Source: a beta proteobacterium AAP51 (GTDB lineage: Bacteria > Pseudomonadota > Gammaproteobacteria > Burkholderiales > Burkholderiaceae_C). From it: a DNA stretch of 64,000 bases. This document shows positions 8,316 to 17,905 of this stretch, piece by piece. Positions within the stretch are counted from its first letter, which is position 1. Every line of letters begins with the position of its first letter. Below the pieces are notes generated by a model, which did no database searches, was not told where the DNA came from, and worked only from the letters and a program-made list of their open reading frames with translations. Made by a program: the position numbers and the translations under genes. The stretch lies in the NCBI GenBank assembly GCA_001295905.1, contig LJHT01000056.1, positions 1 through 64,000 of the forward strand. Reading direction: 5' to 3'.

Positions 8316-11300
8316 TTGAAAGCACGCCACCACCTCATCGCGCTGGCCGCGATCGCCGCGATCACGCCCGCCCTGGCCCAGACCAGCGCCCCCGCCACGC
8401 CGGCTGCCGCTGCAGCCCCGGCCCCGCAACGCATCGAAGTGACCGGCACGCTGATCAAGCGCACCGACCGCGAAACGCCTTCGGTGGTGCAGAGCTTCAC
8501 GCGGGAAGACATCCAGCGCTCGGGCTACACCAACTCGGAAGAACTGCTGCGCAGCCTGGGCGCGGTGGACACCAGCTCCATCGGCGACGCCGCCGCCTCG
8601 GGCTTCGTGGGCGGCCTGTCCACCATCTCGCTGCGCGGTTTCGGCTCGCAGGCGACGCTGGTGCTCATCAACGGCCGGCGCATCGCGCCCGTGGCTGCGG
8701 TGGACATCAACTTCGGCCGCGGTTCGCTGATCAGCGTGAACACCATCCCGAAGGGCGCCATCGACCGCATCGACGTGCTGAAGGACGGCGCCTCGGCGAT
8801 GTACGGTTCTGACGCCATGGCCGGCGTCATCAACTACGTGCTGCGCAAGGACTACCAGGGCGCCGAAGGCAGCGTCGAGTACAGCGCCAACGACAAGGGC
8901 GTGGGCGTCACCAAGCAGGCCGATTTCACCTTCGGCTTCGGCAACATCGACAGCCAGCGCTTCAACGTCTTCGGTGGCGTGCAGATCAGCAAGCGCGACC
9001 CCGTGAACTTCAGCGAGCTGAAGGACCGCGGCAACCAGACCGCCTACGACGCCTTCCTCAACTCCACGGGCTCGCTGGCTCGCTTCACACCCGATTCCAC
9101 CGCCTCGCCGTTCCCCAACTACTACCGCGTGCCGGCCAGCCTGACGGGCAGCACCGTCATCGACGGCCGCACGGTGGCGAACACGAACCTGTCGGGCGCC
9201 AATTACCTGGGCACCTTCCCGGGTTGCCCGGCCGAGAACACCGTGGGCCAGGGCGTGCCCAACCGCCCGGCGGGTTTCCTGGCCACCACGGCCACGCTGC
9301 CCAACGGCATGTGCCGTTTCAACTTCGACAACGCCGACGAAACCATCGCCGAGCAGGACCGCTTCAACGCCACGGTGCGCGGCACCTTCGCCATCAGCAG
9401 CAGCCTGACGGCCTTTGCCGACCTGATGTATTCGAAGACCAAGACCACCGAGCAGCGCATTCCCTATGCGCTGACAACGACCCTGGTCTCCAGCGGCAAC
9501 CGCACGGCCGTCACCTGGCCGCTGCTCAACGGCAGCTTCCGCCAGCAGCCGGCCCTCATCCTGCCCACCAACCACCCCGACAACCCCACCCGCAACAACG
9601 CCACGCCGCAGGAAGTGCAGCTCATCTACCGCTTCACCGACCTGCCGCGCGGCGACATCAACACGCTGGAATCGCTGCGCCTGACCACGGGCGTGGAGGG
9701 CAGCTTCGGCGACTGGGACTTCGAAGCCGCGCTGCTGTACAGCAAGCAGGACAACAAGCGCGAGCGCGAAGGTACGGTGCGGGCTTCGCTGCTGACTTCC
9801 TCGCTGGCCTCGGGCACCTACCGCTTCACCGGCAACAACACGCCTGCAGCCATTGCCAGCGTGGCCGGCACGGCCGTCAACGAAGGCGAGTCGAGCATCC
9901 TCTCGCTGGACGTGCGTGCCAGCCGCAGCCTGTTCAAGATGAGTGGCGGCATGGCGGCGGTGGCGCTGGGCGCGGAATCGCGCCGCGAGGAGCTCACGGC
10001 GGCCTCCGACGACGTCTACAACCAGGGCGACTACGTCGGGCTGGTGGCCAACGGTACTTCGGGCAAGCGCAACACTTTTGCCGCTTTCGCCGAACTGAGC
10101 CTGCCGGTGCTGAAGAGCCTGGAGCTGCAGGCTGCGCTGCGTGCCGAGCGCTACAGCGATTTCGGTAACGCCAACACCGGCAAGCTGGGCTTCAAGTGGA
10201 CGCCGCTGCCGTCGATGCTGGTCTTCCGCGGCACGGCCGCCACGGGCTTCCGCGCACCTTCCATCTCGCAGATCAGCAACTCCTTCGCGTCGTCGTTCAA
10301 CAGCTTCGGCGAGCGCCGCATCATCGACAGCCTGCGCTGCAACAACAACACCAGCAACAACGCCGCGACGCCGCCCGTCACCTTCAACTCGCCGGCCATC
10401 AACCAGAACGTGCCGCGTGACTGCAACGTGCTGGGCTTCACCCCGGCGCCGGCGGGCACGACCAGCCCGGGCGCGATCGCCACCGTGGTGAGCGGCAACC
10501 CTGAGGTGAAGGCCGAGACCTCGCGCTCGTTCACGTTGGGCATGGTGATCGAGCCCACCAAGGACATCGACCTCGCCATCGACATGTGGTACTTCCAGCG
10601 CGACGACGAGATTCGCGTGCAGCGCAGTGCCGACATCCTGGACGCCTACAACGCCAACCCGACGGCACCGGCGCCGCAGATCACGCGCGACCCCAACCCG
10701 GCCACCTGGCTGCGCGATGCGCAAGGTAACGTCATCCCGAACAGCGGCCCCATCATCCTGTTCACGCGGGGCTACGGCAACTTCGAGTGGACCAAGACCT
10801 CGGGCATCGACTACGACCTGACCGTGCGCCTGCCGGCCACGCCCATCGGCAAGTTCAGCGTGAAGCTGCAGGGCACCTACGTCAGCCGCTTCGACCGCAA
10901 GGTGCTGGCCTCGGCGCCCGTCGACCGCCTGGTGGGCACCTCCACGGTCGACATCCCCCAGAGCCGCGGCAGCCTGACGCTGCGCTGGAATGGCGGCGAT
11001 TTCAGCGGCTTCGTGCGCCACAACCACACCGACCCCATCTCCACCACGACCTCGGCCAACTGCCTGAACGCGGCCAACCCGGCCACGCTGAGCGCACAGC
11101 AACAGCAGCTGCGCGCCCTGGGCCGCTGCAAGGTGCGGCATGAGCGCACGGTGGACCTGGGCCTCACCTACACCGGCATCAAGAACCTCAGCCTCAGCGG
11201 CACGGTGTTCAACGTGGCCAACGACTACAACCGCAGCAACGGCATTCCTTCGGCCTTCACCTACTGGGACCCGGGTCTGCAAAGCGCGCTGGGCCGCCGC

Positions 11301-11333
11301 TTCAGCCTGAGCGCGAACTACAAGTTCTTCTGA
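8316..11333 (+). CDS. TonB-dependent outer-membrane receptor
   Basis: 1005 residues from a TTG start at 8316, chosen because GAGGG lies about six bases upstream and the signal peptide (residues 1-21, ending ALAQ) starts there; no in-frame ATG fits. The plug domain (residues about 40-190) has RIEVTGTLIKR, SLRGFGSQATLVLINGRR and IDRIDVLKDGASAMYGSDAMAGVINY. The remainder is the 22-strand barrel, ending in the aromatic NYKFF typical of outer-membrane proteins. Such receptors import siderophores, cofactors, peptides or sugars using TonB energy; the ligand is not evident. It is followed by a terminator and then a second, related receptor. Confidence 0.92.
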   Translation: MKARHHLIALAAIAAITPALAQTSAPATPAAAAAPAPQRIEVTGTLIKRTDRETPSVVQSFTREDIQRSGYTNSEELLRSLGAVDTSSIGDAAASGFVGGLSTISLRGFGSQATLVLINGRRIAPVAAVDINFGRGSLISVNTIPKGAIDRIDVLKDGASAMYGSDAMAGVINYVLRKDYQGAEGSVEYSANDKGVGVTKQADFTFGFGNIDSQRFNVFGGVQISKRDPVNFSELKDRGNQTAYDAFLNSTGSLARFTPDSTASPFPNYYRVPASLTGSTVIDGRTVANTNLSGANYLGTFPGCPAENTVGQGVPNRPAGFLATTATLPNGMCRFNFDNADETIAEQDRFNATVRGTFAISSSLTAFADLMYSKTKTTEQRIPYALTTTLVSSGNRTAVTWPLLNGSFRQQPALILPTNHPDNPTRNNATPQEVQLIYRFTDLPRGDINTLESLRLTTGVEGSFGDWDFEAALLYSKQDNKREREGTVRASLLTSSLASGTYRFTGNNTPAAIASVAGTAVNEGESSILSLDVRASRSLFKMSGGMAAVALGAESRREELTAASDDVYNQGDYVGLVANGTSGKRNTFAAFAELSLPVLKSLELQAALRAERYSDFGNANTGKLGFKWTPLPSMLVFRGTAATGFRAPSISQISNSFASSFNSFGERRIIDSLRCNNNTSNNAATPPVTFNSPAINQNVPRDCNVLGFTPAPAGTTSPGAIATVVSGNPEVKAETSRSFTLGMVIEPTKDIDLAIDMWYFQRDDEIRVQRSADILDAYNANPTAPAPQITRDPNPATWLRDAQGNVIPNSGPIILFTRGYGNFEWTKTSGIDYDLTVRLPATPIGKFSVKLQGTYVSRFDRKVLASAPVDRLVGTSTVDIPQSRGSLTLRWNGGDFSGFVRHNHTDPISTTTSANCLNAANPATLSAQQQQLRALGRCKVRHERTVDLGLTYTGIKNLSLSGTVFNVANDYNRSNGIPSAFTYWDPGLQSALGRRFSLSANYKFF

Positions 11334-11371
11334 GGTTCGGGGGGCCGGCTGGCCCTCGGCATCCAGGAACA

Positions 11372-11394
11372 CGGGGCCCGCGGGCCTCGTTTTT
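11372..11394 (+). terminator. Rho-independent terminator after the first TonB receptor
   Basis: CGGGGCCC GC GGGCCTCG forms about eight pairs (one G-T) and is followed directly by TTTTT. It lies 38 bases after the receptor stop codon. Confidence 0.7.
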
Positions 11395-11695
11395 CATGGC
11401 CGAGCGGTCTTCAGTGCAGGCCCGGCTGCGGCATGAAGGTGGCACTGACCCCGCATTGCCAGCGGCTGGCGCAGTTCTGGCTTGGCAGCTGTTGCCCGCG
11501 AACAACGGAAAGTGCGTGTCGTGGGCGCGCTTTGGTGCGTTGGGTCGGCTTTGGGCCCCTCGTTCGCGCGGCCATTGGGCCCATAACTGGAAACCGCGGA
11601 GGGCGATTGCAGCCGGCTTGCCCTAGCCTGTCTGCCGCACCCGCCCACAGAGGCGGTCAAGCGACCTTTCACACGAGATCTTTGGAGCAGCATTC
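11395..11695 (+). other. Leader region of the second TonB receptor, no gene seen
   Basis: Together with the terminator this makes a 362-base gap, the longest in the window. No reading frame with coding character was found. It should hold the promoter of the receptor at 11696. The last 20 bases include TTTGGAGCAGCATTC, with GGAG about nine bases before the ATG. No convincing Fur-box-like or riboswitch-like structure was found by eye. Confidence 0.5.
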
Positions 11696-14506
11696 ATGAC
11701 GAATCGGAACCTCAGGCCCACGCTCATTGCCGCTGCAGTGATGGCGCTGGCTTCCCAGGCCTTGGCGCAAACCGCGCCGCCCGCCCAGGCCGCGCCCGAG
11801 CGCATCACCATCACGGGCTCGAACATCAAGCGCCTCCAGGCCGAAACCTCATCGCCGGTGCAGGTGCTCACGCGCACCGAGATCCAGCAGACCGGCGCCA
11901 ACACCGTGCGCCAGATCCTGGACACCATCACCGCCACCACCGCCAACGAACTGCGTGACGACGGCTCGGCCGCCAGCTTTGCCGCCGGCGCCACGGGGGT
12001 TTCGCTGCGGGGGCTGGGTCTGGCCGGCACGCTGGTGCTGGTGAACGGCCGTCGCATCGCCAACTATGCGCTGGCCAACGGCGCGCAGATCACCTTCGTC
12101 AACATCGACTCGATCGCCGCCGACGCCATCGAACGCATCGAGATCCTGAAAGACGGCGCTTCCGCCGTCTACGGCTCGGACGCCATGGCCGGCGTGATCA
12201 ACATCATCACGCGCTCGAACTACCAGGGTGTGGGCGTGAGCGCCAGCTACCAGCAGGGCGAAGAGCCGCAGATCGGCAAGCAGACCACCGCCAGCATCGT
12301 GGGTGGCTTCGGCGACATGGACAAGCAGGGCTTCAACGTCTTCGGCACGTTGGAGTTCTACAAGCGCGAGGGCTACTTCCTCAGCGACATCAAGGACTAC
12401 GCGCCCGACTACCAGAAGCGTTTCGTGAACGCCGCCTACGGCGACCCGAGCCTGATTTCCAACCCCGGCAACCTGTTCCCGGTGACCGTGAACGCCACCA
12501 CCGGCGCGCGCACCCAGGGCACGCGCCGCGCCAGCCCGCTGTGCCCGGCCAGCATGCTGAACTCGGCCAATGCCTGCGTGATGGACATCAACGGCCTGAA
12601 CCAGCAGTCCGACCCGTCCACGCGCATCAACGCCTTCCTCGCCGGCCGCGCCAAGGTCGGCAGCATGGAAGCCTTCGCCGAGGCCTCCTACTCGAAGACC
12701 GAGACCGAATACCTCGATCTGCCCTTCGGCATCAACGCGCCGGCCACGCCCAACCGCTGGTTCGACGGCAACACCCGCACGGTGCAAGAAGCACAGAAGC
12801 CGCTGCTGGCAGCCAACAACCCTGCCAACAACACGGGCGGCCGGGCCGGCCTGGAGTACCGCTTCTCCGACTACCTCGACATGTGGTCGCGCCCCGCCGA
12901 GGCCACGCAGTACCACTTCCTGGCGGGCCTGAAGGGCAGTTTCCGCGGCTGGGACTACGAGACCACGATCGCCCGCATCGGCGCCGACGGCGTGAGCAAC
13001 GGCCGTGGCGCGCACCGCACCGAGTACGTCAACGCGGTGGAGTCGGGGCAGTACGTCATCGGCGGCACCAACAACAGCCGCGCCCTGCTCGAGCGCATGT
13101 TCCCCAAGTTCGGTCTCAACGGCGAGAACGAGCAGGACGTCATCGACTTCAAGGCCAACGGCGAGCTGTTCAAGCTGCTGGGTTCGCCGGTGATGGCCGC
13201 CGTGGGTGCCGAGTACCGCGACGAGTTCGTGAAGATCAAGTCGGACGACATCGTCATTCAGGCGCAGATCGTCGGCCGGGGCGCCGTGTGGGTGGAAGGC
13301 AAGCGCAAGCTGGCGGCACTGTTCGCCGAACTCGAGCACAAGCCCCTGAAGGGCCTGACGGCCAACGCCGCGCTGCGCTATGACGAGGCATCGGGCTTCG
13401 ACGGCCGCGTGTCGCCCAAGCTCGGCTTGAAGTACGAACTGGTGCCGGGCCAGTTCCTGCTGCGCGGCACGGCCGCCGGCGGTTTCCGCGCGCCGAACAT
13501 CCCCGAAAGCCGCGGCCGCATCGGTTTGACGGGCTTCTTCAACGGCACGGTGGACCCGCGCCGCTGCGACACCGCCACGCAGATCCGCAACGCGCTGAAC
13601 ACCGGCAACGCCAACGACCGCGCCGACGCCACGGCCACCTTCAACTCGGGCTGCTCGGTGTCGCTGCCGGCCATGATCTCCGCCAACCCGCAGATCAAGC
13701 CCGAGCTCTCGCGTTCGTACACCCTGGGCTTCGTGTTCGACCCGCTGCCGAACCTCTCGATCGCGGTGGACTACTTCGAGATCGAGCGCCGTGACGAGAT
13801 TTCCTTCCGCTCACCCAGCTTCGTGCTGGCCCGCGAGCTGACGGACCCGACCTATGCAGCGCTCGTCGCGCGTGCCCCGGTCAGCGCCACGGACCAGGCC
13901 CGCCTGGCCCGTGCGCAGCAGCTGAACCCCGCGCTCGCCGGCCTGACCTGGCAAGCCGGTGACCTGACCAGCCTGATCCTGCAGTACGAGAACTTCGGCA
14001 AGACCTTCTCGTCGGGCATCGACCTGGACGTGCGTGGCCGCATCAACGGCGGCGAGTACGGCCGCGTGAACCTGGGCCTGACGGTGACCTACACCCTGCA
14101 GCGCAAGGAGTACGACGTCACGCTGAACCGGTACCGCCCGAACCGGGTGGGCCTGCGCAACGCCCCGCGCGTGCGTGCCACCGCCACGGCCGCCTGGTCG
14201 CTGGGCAACTGGACACACACGGCGCGCATGAACCTGACTTCGAAGACCTCGCTGAACAACGACGAGACCGACGCCGCGTCGTGGGACCCCAGCCGTTGTG
14301 CCTCTCGCCTGAACCCGGGCAGCCTGCCCTGCTTCCGCGGCGAAGACCTGCGGTTCGACGTGGGCGTGCGTTACCGCGGCTTCAAGAATGCCCTCCTGGG
14401 TCTGGATATCGGCAACTTGATGGGCGACCAGCCGCCCGTGAACCTGCGCGACGGTTGGACCCCGCGTCCCCGCACCTGGCGCGTGACGGGCGAGTACAGC
14501 TTCTGA
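11696..14506 (+). CDS. TonB-dependent outer-membrane receptor
   Basis: 936 residues with a Sec signal peptide (residues 1-25, cut near ALAQ). The plug domain has ERITITGSNIKR, VSLRGLGLAGTLVLVNGRR and IERIEILKDGASAVYGSDAMAGVINI. The barrel continues to the C-terminal VTGEYSF, the usual terminal-Phe signature. Its plug closely resembles that of the receptor at 8316, so the pair probably arose by duplication with barrel divergence. A GGAG sits shortly before the ATG. The ligand is unknown. A perfect hairpin follows the stop codon. Confidence 0.93.
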   Translation: MTNRNLRPTLIAAAVMALASQALAQTAPPAQAAPERITITGSNIKRLQAETSSPVQVLTRTEIQQTGANTVRQILDTITATTANELRDDGSAASFAAGATGVSLRGLGLAGTLVLVNGRRIANYALANGAQITFVNIDSIAADAIERIEILKDGASAVYGSDAMAGVINIITRSNYQGVGVSASYQQGEEPQIGKQTTASIVGGFGDMDKQGFNVFGTLEFYKREGYFLSDIKDYAPDYQKRFVNAAYGDPSLISNPGNLFPVTVNATTGARTQGTRRASPLCPASMLNSANACVMDINGLNQQSDPSTRINAFLAGRAKVGSMEAFAEASYSKTETEYLDLPFGINAPATPNRWFDGNTRTVQEAQKPLLAANNPANNTGGRAGLEYRFSDYLDMWSRPAEATQYHFLAGLKGSFRGWDYETTIARIGADGVSNGRGAHRTEYVNAVESGQYVIGGTNNSRALLERMFPKFGLNGENEQDVIDFKANGELFKLLGSPVMAAVGAEYRDEFVKIKSDDIVIQAQIVGRGAVWVEGKRKLAALFAELEHKPLKGLTANAALRYDEASGFDGRVSPKLGLKYELVPGQFLLRGTAAGGFRAPNIPESRGRIGLTGFFNGTVDPRRCDTATQIRNALNTGNANDRADATATFNSGCSVSLPAMISANPQIKPELSRSYTLGFVFDPLPNLSIAVDYFEIERRDEISFRSPSFVLARELTDPTYAALVARAPVSATDQARLARAQQLNPALAGLTWQAGDLTSLILQYENFGKTFSSGIDLDVRGRINGGEYGRVNLGLTVTYTLQRKEYDVTLNRYRPNRVGLRNAPRVRATATAAWSLGNWTHTARMNLTSKTSLNNDETDAASWDPSRCASRLNPGSLPCFRGEDLRFDVGVRYRGFKNALLGLDIGNLMGDQPPVNLRDGWTPRPRTWRVTGEYSF

Positions 14507-14515
14507 CGCAATCAA

Positions 14516-14549
14516 GCCTGGCCCGGTCCGTTGGCGGACCGGGCCAGGC
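14516..14549 (+). terminator. Perfect 15-bp hairpin between the receptor and convergent dacB
   Basis: GCCTGGCCCGGTCCG - TTGG - CGGACCGGGCCAGGC: 15 perfect pairs with a four-base loop, starting ten bases after the receptor stop. There is no clear T-run on either strand. As it lies between convergent genes it probably acts as a bidirectional terminator or mRNA end protector. Confidence 0.6.
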
Positions 14550-14620
14550 CTTGCGAAGCCCTCGACAATGTGCCTGTCCATGCGGGCCCGCCGGCTTGCA
14601 GCCGGTGGGTTGCCGGGCGC

Positions 14621-16153
14621 TCAGTGCAGATCAGGCTGCTGCATGAACGAGGCCGGCCACAGCACATAGGGTCCGTGGCGGGCGAAGTCGTCGACGAAGC
14701 TGTCCAGCACCGGGCGGGCTGCGGCCGCCTGCTCGTGGTTCACCATCAGCGCCACGGCCCAGGGGCGGCCCTGGGGGTCGCGCACATAGCCGGCCAGGGC
14801 CACCACGTTGCGCAGCGTGCCGGTCTTCAGCCGCGCCCAGCCGGTGGCGGGGCCTTCCTTCAGGCGGTTGCGCATGGTGCCGTCCACGCCCGCGGTGGGC
14901 AGGCTCATATGCAGCTCGCTGGCCTGCGGGCCGGCCCAGGCCACCTGCAGCAGGCGCGCCATCTGCCAGGCGCTGATGCGCTCGCTGCGGCTCAGGCCCG
15001 AGCCGTTGTCCATCACCAGGCCTTCGGTGGGGATGCCGTGGCGCTGGAACCAGCCCTGCACCGCCTGCTCGGCCAGCGTGAAGGTGCTGGCCTGCGGCTG
15101 CGCGGCCATCGCGGGCACGCCCAGCTCCAGGTAAAGCAGGCGCGTGAGGGCGTTGTCGCTGGTCTTGTTCAAGGGCCGCAGCAGCTCGCCCCAAGGCCGC
15201 GCTTCGCGGCGTGCCAGCAGCTGCGTGCCCGCGGGGGCCGGGGCTTCGCGCATGCGGCCGGCCCAGGTGCCGCCATGCTGTTGCCACAGGGCACTAAAGA
15301 GCGCGGCGGTGAGCTCGCTGCGGTCCAGCAGCTGCAGGGCCACGCGTCGCGTGCAGTCGCGCGGGAAGCTGCCGCGAAGCTCGATCTGCGTGCCTGCGGG
15401 CCCTTCGGTGGAGGCCACGGCCGGCGCGGTGGCCGGTGTTGGCGCCGCCGTGACCGCAGCCGGCAGCCAGCCGCTGCTCCAGGCCGTGCAGGGCTGGCTG
15501 TTCAGCGTCATCGTGCTGGTGAAGTTCACGCCGGGCAGCGGCGGCACGGCGCTGGCGCTCACGCGGCCGTCGGGCTGCGCGCTCAGTTCGAAGCTGAGCA
15601 GGTTGCCGGCAGTGAACAGCGCGTCGGGGATGACGTTGTAGGGGAACTCGGGGGCGTCGTCGAAGGGCGGCAGGCCCTGGTCGAAGCGCGCGGGGCGGAA
15701 GTGCGTGCGGTCTAGCAGCAGGTCGCCTTCGATGTGCTGCACGCCACGCTGGCGCAGGTCGAGCAGCAGGGCCCAGAGCTGCGGCGCGCCCAGCTCGGGG
15801 TCGGCGCCGCCCTTGAGCACCAGATCGCCCTGCAGGCGGCCTTGCACCAGCGGGGCGGCGCTGCGCAGCTCGGTGTGGCCGCGGTGGTTGGGGCCCAGCA
15901 CGTCCAGCGCCACCACGCTGGTGACCAGCTTCATCGTGGAACCCGGCTGCATGGCCACGCGGCCGCGGTGCTCCCAGGCCGGTGCGCGGTGCGCCAGCGG
16001 CAGCGCCACCGCCGCAAAGGCATCGGCCGGCAGCCCCAGCCGGGCCAGCGTGGCCTGCACGGTGGGGGGCAGGGTTTCCTGGGCCGAAACAGGTGCGGTG
16101 CTGGCAGCGGCCAGCAGCAGTGCGGCGGCCAGGGCGGGGGCTTTCAGGGGCAT
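14621..16153 (-). CDS. dacB: D-alanyl-D-alanine carboxypeptidase/endopeptidase (PBP4 type)
   Basis: 510 residues from the ATG at 16153, which places a signal peptide (1-24, ending VSAQ) at the start; the frame is open 35 codons further but without signal features. It is a class C penicillin-binding protein with all three catalytic motifs: S72-T-M-K75, SDN at 332-334 and KTG at 443-445. A long insert lies between the first two motifs, as in PBP4. It trims pentapeptides and cuts peptide crosslinks in periplasmic murein. It is divergent from the amidase/murQ genes, matching a murein-turnover theme. Confidence 0.93.
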   Translation of the reverse strand: MPLKAPALAAALLLAAASTAPVSAQETLPPTVQATLARLGLPADAFAAVALPLAHRAPAWEHRGRVAMQPGSTMKLVTSVVALDVLGPNHRGHTELRSAAPLVQGRLQGDLVLKGGADPELGAPQLWALLLDLRQRGVQHIEGDLLLDRTHFRPARFDQGLPPFDDAPEFPYNVIPDALFTAGNLLSFELSAQPDGRVSASAVPPLPGVNFTSTMTLNSQPCTAWSSGWLPAAVTAAPTPATAPAVASTEGPAGTQIELRGSFPRDCTRRVALQLLDRSELTAALFSALWQQHGGTWAGRMREAPAPAGTQLLARREARPWGELLRPLNKTSDNALTRLLYLELGVPAMAAQPQASTFTLAEQAVQGWFQRHGIPTEGLVMDNGSGLSRSERISAWQMARLLQVAWAGPQASELHMSLPTAGVDGTMRNRLKEGPATGWARLKTGTLRNVVALAGYVRDPQGRPWAVALMVNHEQAAAARPVLDSFVDDFARHGPYVLWPASFMQQPDLH

Positions 16154-16227
16154 GGGGCCATTCTGCAGCCTGGTTCCTGAGCTGTGGCCGTCGGTCGCTG
16201 TTCGCGCGCTGCACCGGCAACGGCAGA

Positions 16228-17259
16228 ATGCGCCGCATGAAGCCCCGCCCCTCCCCATACGCCCGCACCGCCGCGGCGCTGCTGGCCGCCGCGGCCCTGC
16301 TGGCCGGCTGCGCCAGCGGCCCGCCCACCACCACCGAAGGCGGCGTGCCCATCGACGCCACGCGCACCGCCAAGGGCCAGGACAGCCGCTCGCTGTTCCT
16401 CATCCTGCACTACACGGTGGCCGACTTTCCCACCTCGATGCGCATCCTCACCGAGCAGAACGTCTCGGCCCACTACCTGCTGAGCGACGAACCGCAGCCG
16501 CGCATCTTCCGCCTGGTGGACGAGAACCGCCGCGCCTGGCATTCCGGCGCCAGCGGCTGGGGCCCCAACCGGCGGCTGAACAGCAGCAGCATCGGCATCG
16601 AGATCGTGCACCCGGGGTATGTGCGCCTGCCCAACGGACAGCAGGTGTTCCCGCCCTTCCCGCAGGCGCAGATCGACGTGCTGATTCCGCTGGTCAAGGA
16701 CATCGTGCAGCGCCACGGCATCAAGCCCGAGTTCATCCTCGGCCATGGCGAGGTGTCGCCGCACAACAAGGTCGACCCCGGCCCCACCTTCCCCTGGAAG
16801 CTGTTCAGCGAACTCGGCATCACCCCGCCCCTGCCCGAGCCCGCCGCCGTGGCCGCGCAGCGTGCGGTGTTCGAAGCCCAGCCGCCCGAGATGCTGTGGA
16901 TCCAGCGCAGCCTGGCCCAGCACGGCTACGTGATCGAGCCCACCGGGCAGTTCGACAAGCAGACCGAGCGTGTGCTGATGAACTTCCAGATGCGCTACCG
17001 CCCCAGCAGCTACAGCGGCCTGCCCGATGCCGAGACCTCGGCCTTGCTGTGGGTGCTGACGAAAGGCGGCGCCCCGGCCGTGCCGCCGCAGCCGCCCGGG
17101 CCGTTTGCCGTGCCGTTCACGCCGGGTGCCCCGCCAGCCGCGCCGGCCCTGCCCTCGGCGCCGGCCCCTGAGCCGCCCTTGGCGCCTTCGCCTGCCGCGC
17201 CAGCTCCCGCCAGCCCCCCGCCGCCCGGCAGCGCCGCCAGCGCAGCCGCGGCCCTCTAG
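16228..17259 (+). CDS. AmiD-type N-acetylmuramoyl-L-alanine amidase lipoprotein
   Basis: 343 residues from ATG 16228; a second in-frame ATG at 16237 is equally possible. The N-terminus is a lipoprotein signal with lipobox LLAGC. The amidase_2 domain follows, with zinc-site histidines in LILHYTV and GHGEVSPHNKVDPGPTFPW. A peptidoglycan-binding_1 domain comes next (around LWIQRSLAQHGY), then a Pro/Ala-rich tail of about 60 residues that is longer than in E. coli AmiD. It splits stem peptides from MurNAc (including anhydroMurNAc) at the inner face of the outer membrane. First gene of a plus-strand run leading to murQ. Confidence 0.9.
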   Translation: MRRMKPRPSPYARTAAALLAAAALLAGCASGPPTTTEGGVPIDATRTAKGQDSRSLFLILHYTVADFPTSMRILTEQNVSAHYLLSDEPQPRIFRLVDENRRAWHSGASGWGPNRRLNSSSIGIEIVHPGYVRLPNGQQVFPPFPQAQIDVLIPLVKDIVQRHGIKPEFILGHGEVSPHNKVDPGPTFPWKLFSELGITPPLPEPAAVAAQRAVFEAQPPEMLWIQRSLAQHGYVIEPTGQFDKQTERVLMNFQMRYRPSSYSGLPDAETSALLWVLTKGGAPAVPPQPPGPFAVPFTPGAPPAAPALPSAPAPEPPLAPSPAAPAPASPPPPGSAASAAAAL

Positions 17260-17287
17260 GCCCAGGGACCACGGACCGGGCCGCCGC

Positions 17288-17779
17288 GTGGAACCCACCG
17301 CGCGCCCCCTGCCGGCCGCCCCGCCCGAGCTGCGCAGCGCCACCCCGGCCGATGCTGCCGACATCGCGCGCGTGCTGTGCGAAAGCCGCGCGCAGCTGCT
17401 GCCCTTCCTGCCCACGCTGCACCCGTCCGATGACGTGGCCGCCTGGGTGGGCCACACGCTGCTGGCCCGCTGCCGCGTGACGCTGGCGGTGGTGGCCGGC
17501 TGCGTGCAGGCGGTGCTCGCCACCACGGTGGCGGCCGATGGCATGGGGTGGATCGAGCAGCTGTACGTGCACCCCGCGCAGGTGGGCCGGGGGCTGGGCC
17601 GCACACTGCTGGCGCAGGCGCTCGGCGAACTGCCACGGCCGGTTCGGCTGTACACCTTCCAGGCCAACGCACGCGCACGCGCCTTCTACGAGGCCCACGG
17701 TTTCGTGGCCTGCGAATTCAGTGATGGCCAGGGCAACGAAGAGCGCTGCCCCGATGTGCTTTACGAGCTGTCGGCTTGA
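17288..17779 (+). CDS. GNAT family N-acetyltransferase
   Basis: 163 residues from a GTG at 17288, the only plausible start before the conserved LRSATPADAADIARV N-terminus; 28 bases after the amidase gene. GNAT motif A is seen in IEQLYVHPAQVGRGLGRTLL (acetyl-CoA pyrophosphate loop) and motif B in ARAFYEAHGF. The substrate is unknown. Its place between amidase and murQ suggests a murein-sugar or amino-compound substrate, but this is only context. Confidence 0.85.
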   Translation: MEPTARPLPAAPPELRSATPADAADIARVLCESRAQLLPFLPTLHPSDDVAAWVGHTLLARCRVTLAVVAGCVQAVLATTVAADGMGWIEQLYVHPAQVGRGLGRTLLAQALGELPRPVRLYTFQANARARAFYEAHGFVACEFSDGQGNEERCPDVLYELSA

Positions 17780-17836
17780 CGGGGCAGTGCCCTGGCCGCG
17801 CGGGCGGGTGCTGGGGCGGGCAGTAGCATCGCCCGC

Positions 17837-17905
17837 ATGACCTGCACCTTCTTGTTTTGCTCCTGTGTTCGTGGCCGCCTTCCGGCCCTCGCAGCGCTCC
17901 CGTGA
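17837..17905 (+). CDS. Possible 22-residue Cys-containing leader ORF overlapping the next start
   Basis: ATG at 17837 opens a short frame beginning MTCTFLFCSCVRGR with three cysteines. Its TGA (17903-17905) overlaps the GTG start of the GH10-like gene in a GTGA arrangement typical of translational coupling. No strong ribosome site is seen before the ATG. It could be a regulatory upstream ORF or chance; codon choice is less GC-biased than in neighbouring genes. Confidence 0.3.
   Translation: MTCTFLFCSCVRGRLPALAALP

Noticed and set aside
8133-11372. 1079-codon minus-strand frame opposite the first TonB receptor
   Set aside because: An antisense shadow created by high GC; His/Arg/Ala-rich sequence without domains, while the plus strand has an unmistakable receptor.
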